Source: Halomicroarcula saliterrae
Lineage (GTDB): Archaea > Halobacteriota > Halobacteria > Halobacteriales > Haloarculaceae
Direction of reading: 5' to 3'
Assembly: GCF_031624395.1 (NCBI RefSeq)
Contig: NZ_JAMQON010000002.1
Coordinates: 372,001-436,000 of the forward strand
DNA length: 64,000 nucleotides
Every line of letters begins with the position of its first letter. The stretch's first letter is position 1. Made by a program: the position numbers and the translations under genes. Shown one piece after another: positions 49,394 to 56,991 of this stretch. The notes beneath the pieces are model-generated. The model did not search any database. It had not been told where the DNA came from and worked only from the letters and a program-made list of their open reading frames with translations.

Positions 49394-52111
49394 CTACCAA
49401 GTCAGCCCCTCGTAGGTGATGCCCTCGCGGCGCGTGACGATTCTGCGACCGTCCACGACGACAGCGTCGGCCATCCCGTCGAACGCCTCGTCCAGCGCGG
49501 CGAACTCGTCCCAGTCGGTGACGACGACCGCGCCCGAGGCCCCGTCGAGCGCGGCGGCGGCCGACTCGGCGTACTCGATGTCCGGATACCGCTCGCGCAT
49601 GTTCTCGGTCGCCACGGGGTCGTAGGCGACGACTTCGGCGCCCCGCTCGCGCAGCCCCTCGATGACCGGCACCGCCCGCGTGTTGCGGATGTCGTCGGTG
49701 CCGGGCTTGAACGCGAGCCCCAGCACGGCGACGCGCTCGCCCGACACGTCGACGTGGTCGTCGAGCAGGGCGAGCAGGCGTTCCGGCTGGGCGTCGTTCA
49801 GTTCGACGACCGCGGAGAGCACGGCGGGGTCGTAGCCCGCCTCGCGGGCGGCAGCGATGATAGCGTCGGTGTCTTTCGGGAAGCAGTTGTGGACGACCAG
49901 CCCATCCGTCGTCACGAACGTGTGATTGTCCGCAACTTCGAGCGAGTATACGTCTGTCGACGTCTCTTCGACGGTGACATCTTGGACTTCGACCGTCGTG
50001 TGAGTGCCACCGTCAGCGTACCCAGTCGGCGTGATATTCCGGTCGTACGCGTCAAGTCGCCGCTGAATTCGCTGTTGTTCCTCAGGCAGGAACATGCCTT
50101 TGAGTAGCGCAATCTGTTGTTTCGAACTCACGCGCAGGAAGTGGGCCGGTCTCGTGGATTTCGCTGCCTGTGACGTCTTGTAACTGGGCACGATACCGAG
50201 GCTGTGGAGGAGAAACTGCATGCCTTGAATGAGGTCTTCGCTGACGGAGCCGTAGTCGTACACGACGGCGTTGGAGTGACTTGTGTACTCGATGTGGCCG
50301 TCCCCTCGGAACAACCCCGAGAGCAGCGCTTTCCGGTGTGCCGTAGGCTCCTGGTACGCGAGATCCGGCACTGCCGCCGTGTACGAGCCAGTTCCGCAGC
50401 CGAGCCATTCGAGCAGATAGGCGAAGACACGGCTCGAAACCTCGATTTGCGTCGCCGTCTCCTGTGTTTCAGTCCGGTATCGGACGCCAAGGCGTTCGTA
50501 GAACGACTCTACGTCCGAGACGTACGCCTCCTCGTCGGACGGATGGAAACTCAGGAAGACGCGCTTGCGAATGTTCGAGCCACGTGCGGAGTCGTCTGCG
50601 TGTATATGACCTTCGCTCAGGTAATAGCCGATAAACCGCCAGAACGCCTCGTCCGCGTCGAGAATCGCGGGTATATACGTCTGTCCGCCGCCGACAGTCG
50701 TGTAGAGCGATAGCTCCTCACGGCCGAACGGTAACTCGGCCTCGTAGTCGAGGAACACGTCGAGCGGGAGGTAGTTACTCCGGACGAGGTCGTGAAGTTT
50801 GGAATAATCGAATGTACGGTTGTACTCGGCCAGCACGTCGCGGAACTCTTCGTCGACAGTTTCCAGTTCGAAAGACGGCTTCAAATAGACGTTCGAGTTG
50901 TCGAACCGGTCAGACGACGCCACCAAGTCGAGTACGTCTATCCGTCCGATCGGGTCGTCGGGAAGGCTCGTCTGTACCGGAAGCCTGTCACCGGGTGACA
51001 GTGAATTGGCCTCACGAACTGTAGCGCTACCCCCGTCGACCGTCACCATCGGATGGTCGCGGGTGACGGTGACCTCCTTGTTCATCTTCGTCCGGAACGT
51101 GTAGAGTTCGTCGTCGTAAGGCCGCCGAGTTGCCGCCTCGACCGGCTTGAATTCGAAGACCCCGTCTTCGTCACAGCTCAGGACGGATACCTCGTCGACG
51201 GCGCCGTCGGAGACGTACTCGTCGAAAAATTCGCGGAGAGTGAGAAGTTGCGTACCGGCGCAGTCCTTTGCCATCACCCGCTGATCACCAGTCAGGCAGC
51301 TGCCCCCCCATCCCACGCCGCTGCGGAGGAACCGCTCGCCGATGCGGTCGTCCAGCCCGACGGCCTCGGCCACCTCGTAGGCGTCGACGCCGAACTCCTT
51401 GCAGACGTTGCCGATGTCGTTTATCAGCGACACTTTGCCCGCGAGGAAGGTGTTGTTGGCGTACTTTATCATCTCGGCCTCGGCGATGCCCGTCTCGACG
51501 ACGGGGACTTCGCCGTCGGCGGCCTCGCGAAGGGGCTCGTACAGCGCCCGGAGCGCGTCGAACGCGCGCTCGTCGTCGGCGCCGAAGACGAGTTTGTCGG
51601 GGTTCAGGAAGTCCGCGACGGCGGTCCCCTCGCGCTGGAACTCCGGGTTCGAGGCGACGAGGAAGTCCGTTCCGCGCTCCAGCCCGGCATCGGCGATACG
51701 GGGCGCGAGGCGCTCGTCGGTCGTCCGCGGGATGACCGTGGACTTGGTGACGACGAGGTGCGGGCGGTCGCTCCCCGCGCCCGCAGCCAGCGCCTCGCCG
51801 ACGCTCGCCGCGCCGGCCTCCATGAACTGCAGGTCGATGCTGCCGTCGTCGTTCGACGGCGTCGGCAGGGCGAGCATCGTCAGTTCGGTGTCCCGGACGG
51901 CGCCGTAGTCGGTGGTCGCCCGCAGCCGGCCGCCGCCGTGGTCGGCGACCAGTTCGTCCAGCCCCGGCTCGTGTATCGGCGACTCCCCGTCGTTGATTCC
52001 GGCGACGATGGCCTCGTCGATGTCGATAGCCGTGACCTCGTGACCCAGGTCGGCGAGACACGCGGCAACCGTGGTGCCGACGTAGCCGCTGCCGACGATA
52101 CTCACGTTCAT
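49394..52111 (-). CDS. aglM: UDP-glucose 6-dehydrogenase interrupted by an intein
   Basis: A 905-residue precursor. After splicing, the host protein has 434 residues: residues 1-271 (Rossmann motif GSGYVGTTVAACLADLGHEV, KSTVIPRTTDE, ASNPEFQREGTAV, KYANNTFLAGKVSLINDIGNVCKEFG) joined to 163 C-terminal residues (CFPKDTDAI, VLGLAFKPGTDDIRNTRA). It oxidises UDP-glucose to UDP-glucuronate with two NAD+; in Haloferax the homologue AglM serves N-glycosylation. The intein separates GWGGS from CFPKD, so the catalytic Cys is the first C-extein residue. The start MNVSIVG begins the nucleotide-binding strand. Without splicing the enzyme cannot be active. Confidence 0.94.
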   Translation of the reverse strand: MNVSIVGSGYVGTTVAACLADLGHEVTAIDIDEAIVAGINDGESPIHEPGLDELVADHGGGRLRATTDYGAVRDTELTMLALPTPSNDDGSIDLQFMEAGAASVGEALAAGAGSDRPHLVVTKSTVIPRTTDERLAPRIADAGLERGTDFLVASNPEFQREGTAVADFLNPDKLVFGADDERAFDALRALYEPLREAADGEVPVVETGIAEAEMIKYANNTFLAGKVSLINDIGNVCKEFGVDAYEVAEAVGLDDRIGERFLRSGVGWGGSCLTGDQRVMAKDCAGTQLLTLREFFDEYVSDGAVDEVSVLSCDEDGVFEFKPVEAATRRPYDDELYTFRTKMNKEVTVTRDHPMVTVDGGSATVREANSLSPGDRLPVQTSLPDDPIGRIDVLDLVASSDRFDNSNVYLKPSFELETVDEEFRDVLAEYNRTFDYSKLHDLVRSNYLPLDVFLDYEAELPFGREELSLYTTVGGGQTYIPAILDADEAFWRFIGYYLSEGHIHADDSARGSNIRKRVFLSFHPSDEEAYVSDVESFYERLGVRYRTETQETATQIEVSSRVFAYLLEWLGCGTGSYTAAVPDLAYQEPTAHRKALLSGLFRGDGHIEYTSHSNAVVYDYGSVSEDLIQGMQFLLHSLGIVPSYKTSQAAKSTRPAHFLRVSSKQQIALLKGMFLPEEQQRIQRRLDAYDRNITPTGYADGGTHTTVEVQDVTVEETSTDVYSLEVADNHTFVTTDGLVVHNCFPKDTDAIIAAAREAGYDPAVLSAVVELNDAQPERLLALLDDHVDVSGERVAVLGLAFKPGTDDIRNTRAVPVIEGLRERGAEVVAYDPVATENMRERYPDIEYAESAAAALDGASGAVVVTDWDEFAALDEAFDGMADAVVVDGRRIVTRREGITYEGLTW
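49886..51298 (-). other. Intein with LAGLIDADG homing endonuclease in UDP-glucose dehydrogenase
   Basis: 471 residues from Cys1 (CLTGDQRVMAK, block A) to the terminal His-Asn (GLVVHN), followed by Cys+1 of the host. Block B is TVTRDHPMVTVDG with the conserved TxxH, and block F/G is DVYSLEVADNHTFVTTDGLVVHN. In the middle lie two LAGLIDADG-type segments, FIGYYLSEGHI and LLSGLFRGDGHI, so the endonuclease looks whole. All splicing residues are present. Composition is AT-richer than the exteins, as expected for a mobile element. Confidence 0.93.
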
Positions 52112-52227
52112 TGGCGGTGGATTGGCCGCCCCGTGTGATGAGAATTCGGGTCCTTCGGTCGTCGTCACGCGGTCGGCCACGTCCGACAGTCTGTGGGGTC
52201 TCGGGCCCTGTGTGGAGCGATAATCGG

Positions 52228-52235
52228 TCTATAAC
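52228..52235 (+). promoter_or_regulatory. TATA box of the DUF4129/DUF58 operon
   Basis: TCTATAAC lies 37-44 nt before the ATG at 52272, giving a short leader of about 10 nt. Bases 52112-52227 are the divergent promoter region with the dehydrogenase gene. Confidence 0.5.
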
Positions 52236-52271
52236 AAGGCACAGCTCCCTCCCAGCCGAGACCAGCGCCCA

Positions 52272-53060
52272 ATGAACACGGAACGGATACTGTCGGCCGG
52301 TATCGCCGTCGTCGTGGTCGTCGCCGTCGGGCTCTCGGCGTCGACGCTCGCGTCGTCGATGTCGACCGACCCGTCGGAGGCGATCGACGTCGGCTACGAC
52401 GCGCTCCCGCTCGGAGCGGACAGCGAGGGGGATATCGCGGCGGCCGCACAGGGGGTCCACGACAGGTACACGGAAGGCAAGGGGGACGAGCAGCGCGATG
52501 TCGAGGAGGACGGGTCGGACCCGCGGTCGGCACAGCGGGCCGACGAGGACGGCCAGCGCGACGGCGAAGCTCAGGCGGAGCGACGGGGCGGCGAGCCGTC
52601 CGGTGACACCGGGTACGGCGACAGGGAGTCAGCGCAGGCCGGGCAGGGCCTGTCGGGCGCACAGGGGCTGGCCGGGACGGGCTGGCCACTGGAGTTACTC
52701 CTGCTTGCGGCCGCGCTCCTCGCGCTCGTAACGGTCGCCTACCGCTATCGGTACCGGCTCCGCCGGGCGGTCGGGACCGAGGCCGAGGCGTCGGCGACCG
52801 AGTCGGTGGTGCCCGACCCGGAGAACGACGTGGAGCGGGCGTGGGTCGAACTGGTTCGGCGAGCAGGCGTCCCGGAGCCCCGCACGCGGACGCCGCGGGA
52901 CTGCGCCCGCCTCGCGGTCGAGACGGGGTTCGACCCGAGCCACGTCGACCGGCTCCGTCGGACCTTCGAGGACGTGCGCTACGGGTCGGCGCCGCCGACC
53001 GACGAACAGGAGAGCGTCGCCCGCGAGACGCTCGACCGGCTGGACGGTGAGGGGTCGTGA
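52272..53060 (+). CDS. DUF4129-domain membrane protein
   Basis: A 262-residue protein. An N-terminal hydrophobic segment (7-28) is followed by a hydrophilic, Asp/Glu/Gly/Gln-rich outer loop of about 110 residues and a membrane helix (about 137-155). The cytoplasmic DUF4129 domain has VERAWVELVRRAGVPEPRTRTPRDCARLAVETGF and LRRTFEDVRYGSAPPTDEQE. It opens a four-gene operon in which each gene overlaps the next by GTGA. DUF4129, DUF58 and MoxR proteins are widely clustered and are thought to act together at the membrane. Confidence 0.8.
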   Translation: MNTERILSAGIAVVVVVAVGLSASTLASSMSTDPSEAIDVGYDALPLGADSEGDIAAAAQGVHDRYTEGKGDEQRDVEEDGSDPRSAQRADEDGQRDGEAQAERRGGEPSGDTGYGDRESAQAGQGLSGAQGLAGTGWPLELLLLAAALLALVTVAYRYRYRLRRAVGTEAEASATESVVPDPENDVERAWVELVRRAGVPEPRTRTPRDCARLAVETGFDPSHVDRLRRTFEDVRYGSAPPTDEQESVARETLDRLDGEGS

Positions 53061-53635
53061 GAGGCGGCACCCGTCGCGCCGGCTGGGCGCTGGTCGTGGC
53101 CGCCGGCGTCGCCGCGTTCGGGCTGGCGCTGTGGCCCGGCCTCTCGACGCGGCTGCCCGTCGGAACCGCCGTTTCGCTGGCGGGGAACGACTACTTCCTG
53201 CTCGGCGCCGTCGGCGGCGTCGCCCTCGCCGTCCTCGCGTGGATGGTCGCCCGGCGCGCGACGGGCCGCGTCGACCAGGCCAGCCCACCCGACCCGGAGA
53301 CGGTGCCGGACGCCCCGCGACCCGGCGAGCGGTTCGACGAGCTGCTCGAACGGTGGCCGTGGCGGGTAGCGGAGAGCGAGGCCGAGCGGCTCCGCGAGCG
53401 GCTCCGGACCGACGCCGTCCATCAGGGGATGAGCGAGGGGCTGAGCCGGGCGGCCGCCAGAGAGCGCGTCGACTCGGGCGGGTGGACCGACGACGCGGTC
53501 GCCGCCCGGTTCCTCGCGGGGGCGGCCCCGTCGCCCACCGAACGCCTGTGGCTGGCCCTGCGGCGTGACTCCTGGACCCAGTACGGCGCCCGAGCGGCGG
53601 CGGCCGAGCTCACCGACCGGAGTGGTGACCGGTGA
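53057..53635 (+). CDS. Membrane protein of the DUF58 operon (DUF7269-like)
   Basis: A 192-residue protein starting at a GTG within GTGA. It has two N-terminal membrane helices (about 10-28 and 45-70) and a charged cytoplasmic region with ERFDELLERWPWRVAESEAERLRERLRTDAVH and RFLAGAAPSPTERLWLALR. I associate this layout with haloarchaeal DUF7269 proteins, from memory. Its place between DUF4129 and DUF58 genes, with overlaps on both sides, means it belongs to the same complex or pathway. Confidence 0.72.
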   Translation: MRGGTRRAGWALVVAAGVAAFGLALWPGLSTRLPVGTAVSLAGNDYFLLGAVGGVALAVLAWMVARRATGRVDQASPPDPETVPDAPRPGERFDELLERWPWRVAESEAERLRERLRTDAVHQGMSEGLSRAAARERVDSGGWTDDAVAARFLAGAAPSPTERLWLALRRDSWTQYGARAAAAELTDRSGDR

Positions 53636-54915
53636 CGGTCCGGACGACCGGGCGCTGGCGCGGCCTCGCCGCCGTGGCGCTGTTTTTCGTCGCCGTCGGC
53701 GTCCTCGCGGACCGCCCCGCGACGCTCCTCGTCGGCGTCGTCGGCGCGGGGCTGGCAGTGTACCCGCGGCTGAGCGGGCCGCCCGGTGTCGACCTCGCAC
53801 TGGAGCGCCGCCTCGACGACGCGGCCCCCGCTCGCGGCGAGCCGGTGACGGTCACGACGCGGGTCGAGAACACCGGCGACCGCACGCTCACCGACTGTCG
53901 CGTGGTCGACGGCGTGCCGCCGATGCTCACCGTCACCTCGGGCAGCCCGCGCCACGCGGCGGTGCTTCGCCCCGGCGAGGCCACCGAGTTCAGCTACGCC
54001 GTCGAGACGGAGTACGGCCGCCACCAGTTCGACCCGGCGACCGTCGTCGCCCGCGATATCACCGGCGCTCACGAGGTCGAGACCGCGGTCGTCGCCGGGA
54101 CGGAGATACAGTGTGCCGACTCGGTCCCCGAGCTCCCCGTGCGCGAACAGCCCGACGGCCACGCCGGGCGGCTCGTCACCGACGAGGGCGGCAGTGGCAT
54201 CGAGTTCCACTCGGTCCGGGAGTACCGGCCCGGCGACCCGATGGGGCGTATCGACTCGAAGCGCTGGGCCCGGACCGGCGAGCTCACCACCGTCGAGTTC
54301 CGCGAGGAACGGCCCACCTCCGTCGTGCTCCTCGTCGACGCCCGGGCGCCCGCCTACCGCGCCGAGGCCGAGGGGCGGCCGAACGCGGTCGCCCACAGCC
54401 TCGCCGGCGTCGAGCAGTTGCTGTCGGCGCTCGAAGACACTCGCGACGCGGTCGGGCTCGCCGCGCTCGGTCGCGAGCTGTGTGTCCGCGCCCCCGGCGT
54501 CGGGTCCGACCACGAGGCGGCGCTGTGGCAGCTACTTGCGACCCACCCCGCGTTCGACGCGACGCCGCCCGGGGCCGGCAAAGCGGGGGACCGGGCGTCG
54601 GGCGAGACGGAGCGCCAGACGGCGCTGCTCCGGAAACACCTCGACAGCGACGCGCAGGTCGTCGTCCTCTCGCCGCTGGCCGACGAGCGCATCGTCGAGG
54701 CGGTCCGGACGCTCGCGGCCGCCGGCCACGCCGCGACGGTCGTCAGCCCCGACGTGACGGTCGAGGGAAGCCTCGGCCGGCGGCTGGCCCGGCGCGAGCG
54801 GACCATGCGGATACGCGCCGTCCGCCGGGCCGAGGTCCCGGTCGTCGACTGGGACCCGTCGACGCCGCTCGGCACAGTCCTGCTCGACGAGCAGCGGCGG
54901 CGGTGGTCCGCGTGA
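53632..54915 (+). CDS. DUF58-domain membrane protein
   Basis: A 427-residue protein started by GTGA overlap. Two N-terminal membrane helices (about 10-28 and 32-48) precede a beta-sandwich (GEPVTVTTRVENTGDRTLTDCRV). Then comes the DUF58 core GSGIEFHSVREYRPGDPMGRIDSKRWARTGELTTVEFREERPTSVVLLVDARAP, where DPMGRIDSKRWART is the signature and the following strand is vWA-like. DUF58 proteins pair with MoxR AAA+ ATPases, which is the gene facing this operon. Role: probably assembly or activation of a membrane or surface complex. Confidence 0.88.
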   Translation: MTVRTTGRWRGLAAVALFFVAVGVLADRPATLLVGVVGAGLAVYPRLSGPPGVDLALERRLDDAAPARGEPVTVTTRVENTGDRTLTDCRVVDGVPPMLTVTSGSPRHAAVLRPGEATEFSYAVETEYGRHQFDPATVVARDITGAHEVETAVVAGTEIQCADSVPELPVREQPDGHAGRLVTDEGGSGIEFHSVREYRPGDPMGRIDSKRWARTGELTTVEFREERPTSVVLLVDARAPAYRAEAEGRPNAVAHSLAGVEQLLSALEDTRDAVGLAALGRELCVRAPGVGSDHEAALWQLLATHPAFDATPPGAGKAGDRASGETERQTALLRKHLDSDAQVVVLSPLADERIVEAVRTLAAAGHAATVVSPDVTVEGSLGRRLARRERTMRIRAVRRAEVPVVDWDPSTPLGTVLLDEQRRRWSA

Positions 54916-55589
54916 GCGTCAGCCACCGCCCGACGCCGCTCGCCAGCGGGCTGGCCGTCCTGCTGGGCGCCGCTTCGACGGCGATACTCGCCCCCACGCT
55001 CGACCAGCGCGTCGCCGTCGTCACCGCCGTCGTCGGCGTCGGTCTGGTCGTCGCCCGCGGCCGCGAGTCGGGGCTTCCCGTGCCCGAGGGGCGACTGTGG
55101 ACGGTCCTCGGGGCGGCGCTCGTCCTCGCGTCGCTGCTGCGGGCCGAGACGCTCGCCGACCCGCGCCACCGGATCGAACTGGTGCCCGGCCTCGTCGGCA
55201 CGGCGCTGCTGGGTCTCGGGCTCCGGCCCGTCAGCGAACGCTTCGCCCGCCGGTTCGTCTCGGCCGGCCTCGCCGCCTTCGTCGTCGGCGTGGCGCTGGT
55301 CGGGGTCTTCGAGGCCGCCGGCCCCCTCCGGCTGCTCGGGGCGACGGCCGCCGCCATCGCGGCATGGGACGTCGCGGAACACGGCATCAGCCTCGGCGAG
55401 CAGCTCCGGACCGACGCCGACACCCGCGCGGTGGAGCTGCTACACGGCGGGGCCACGACGGCCGTCGGCGTCGCCACGGTCGTCGTCGCGATGCTGTTCT
55501 ACCGCCACGGCGCGACCGGCCTGCCCCTCGGGACGCTCGCGCTCCTGCTCGCCGCCGCGGTCACTCTGATGGCGGCGCTGTATAGGTGA
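54912..55589 (+). CDS. Multi-pass membrane protein ending the DUF58 operon (DUF7519-like)
   Basis: A 225-residue protein beginning at a GTG in GTGA (VSVSHRPTPLASG). It has about seven to eight short, Ala/Val/Leu-rich membrane segments and few soluble residues. It is the last gene of the four-gene operon. Its 3' end overlaps the 3' end of the MoxR gene on the other strand by 29 bp. I recall such proteins as DUF7519 in haloarchaea; function unknown. Confidence 0.72.
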   Translation: MSVSHRPTPLASGLAVLLGAASTAILAPTLDQRVAVVTAVVGVGLVVARGRESGLPVPEGRLWTVLGAALVLASLLRAETLADPRHRIELVPGLVGTALLGLGLRPVSERFARRFVSAGLAAFVVGVALVGVFEAAGPLRLLGATAAAIAAWDVAEHGISLGEQLRTDADTRAVELLHGGATTAVGVATVVVAMLFYRHGATGLPLGTLALLLAAAVTLMAALYR

Positions 55590-56529
55590 CCGTCGGCACC
55601 GCCACGTCGTCGAGCAGGTCCTCGACCACGGTCCGCTTCTCGACGTCCTCGACGCGGGCGTCCGGCGTCAACACGAGCCGGTGGGCGAGAACGACCGGCG
55701 CGATTTCGGCGACGTGGTCGGGCGTGACGTAGGCCCGGCCCCGGACGGCGGCGAGTGCGCGGGCCGTCTCGAACAGCCGCTGGGTCCCCCGCGGGGAGAC
55801 GCCGGTCTCGACGCGGCCGTCCGCCCGGGTCGCTCTGGCCAGGTCGACGACGTAGCCACGGACGCCGTCGGCGACGTGGACCGCCTCGGGAGCCCGTCGC
55901 AGCGTGGCCGGGTCGACGCCGGGACTGGCCTGTACCTCGGGCGTCCGGTCGGTCCGCTCGGCCCGGCGGTCCACGAGTTCGCGCTCGCCCGCCTCGTCCG
56001 GGTAACCGAGGCTCGTCTTGACGACGAACCGGTCGACCTGCGCCTCCGGCAACGGGAAGGTCCCGCTCTGCTCGATGGGGTTCTGCGTCGCGACGACGAA
56101 GAAGGGGTCGGGCAGTTCGTGGGTCCGCCCCTCGATGGTGACCTGCCCCTCGGCCATCGCTTCCAGCAGCGCGGCCTGTGTCTTCGGCGAGGCCCGGTTG
56201 ATCTCGTCTGCGAGCACGACGTTACCGAAGATGGGACCGGAGCGGAACTCGAACTCCCCGCGCTGCTCGTCGAAGACGTAGGTCCCCGTCACGTCCGCCG
56301 GCAGGAGGTCCGGCGTGAACTGAATCCGCGAGAACGTGAGGCCGAGCGCCCCGGCGAAGGAACGCGCCGTCAGCGTCTTGCCGGTCCCCGGCACGTCCTC
56401 CAGCAGCACGTGTCCCCGAGCCAGAAACCCCGACAGAACGGTTTCGAGCGTCGCTCGCTCGACGATGACGGCGCTGGAGACGGTGTCGATGACGGCGTCG
56501 CAGTGGTCGGCGGCGGTGTCCGTGCTCAT
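55561..56529 (-). CDS. MoxR-family AAA+ ATPase
   Basis: A 322-residue ATPase. Walker A is LLEDVPGTGKTLTARSFA, the pore region is FTPDLLPADVTGTYVFDE, Walker B is NVVLADEINRASPKTQAALLEAM, sensor 1 is FFVVATQNPIEQSGTFPLPEAQVDRF, and sensor 2 is GVSPRGTQRLFETARALA. MoxR ATPases act as chaperones for DUF58/vWA proteins. It is transcribed towards the DUF58 operon rather than within it, with a 29-bp overlap of stop regions. Confidence 0.94.
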   Translation of the reverse strand: MSTDTAADHCDAVIDTVSSAVIVERATLETVLSGFLARGHVLLEDVPGTGKTLTARSFAGALGLTFSRIQFTPDLLPADVTGTYVFDEQRGEFEFRSGPIFGNVVLADEINRASPKTQAALLEAMAEGQVTIEGRTHELPDPFFVVATQNPIEQSGTFPLPEAQVDRFVVKTSLGYPDEAGERELVDRRAERTDRTPEVQASPGVDPATLRRAPEAVHVADGVRGYVVDLARATRADGRVETGVSPRGTQRLFETARALAAVRGRAYVTPDHVAEIAPVVLAHRLVLTPDARVEDVEKRTVVEDLLDDVAVPTVTYTAPPSE

Positions 56530-56679
56530 CGAGCCACCCTCGGGGGCTCCGAGGGTTTGTTATCACGCGCTTACTTTCGGGCGACGGGAGTCCCCAGAGA
56601 GGGGTCGAGCGGGCCTCTCGAAGCCGTTGCAGGGGCAAGGCGGCCCCTCTTGCGGTTCCCGCGTCTCCCTCTAGACGCC

Positions 56680-56895
56680 ATGGAACGAAACACACTCGGC
56701 TGGTTCGGCTGGTTCTCGGTCGCCGGCTTCGTCATCCTGACAGCGCTGTTCGTGCTCGACATCTTCGCCGACAGCCTGTGGGCGTTCTCGGCGTTCTGGA
56801 CGCTGGTCGTCGCCATCGTCGCCGGTATCGGAGCCGTGGCCCTCTACGCCGGCAACGACCCGACGGCCGAGACGCGCGAGGATACGATGGCCTGA
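56680..56895 (+). CDS. 71-residue two-helix membrane protein
   Basis: A small protein (MERNTLGWFGWF to REDTMA) with helices at about 10-30 and 34-58 and a polar tail. It stands alone between the divergent MoxR gene and the convergent glycosyltransferase gene. Good codon structure and a compact membrane pattern support it. Function unknown. Confidence 0.68.
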   Translation: MERNTLGWFGWFSVAGFVILTALFVLDIFADSLWAFSAFWTLVVAIVAGIGAVALYAGNDPTAETREDTMA

Positions 56896-56991
56896 GAGGG
56901 CCGTCGTAACGAGTCCCCCGATAGGGCCGGCGCTGCCCTGCGACGGTCCCCGTGACCCGGCGACCGGACGGCACACCCGCGAGCTCCGAAC

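Noticed and set aside
51053-52138. Long plus-strand frame opposite the UDP-glucose dehydrogenase
   Set aside because: It is the antisense of the N-extein, whose motifs are unambiguous on the minus strand.
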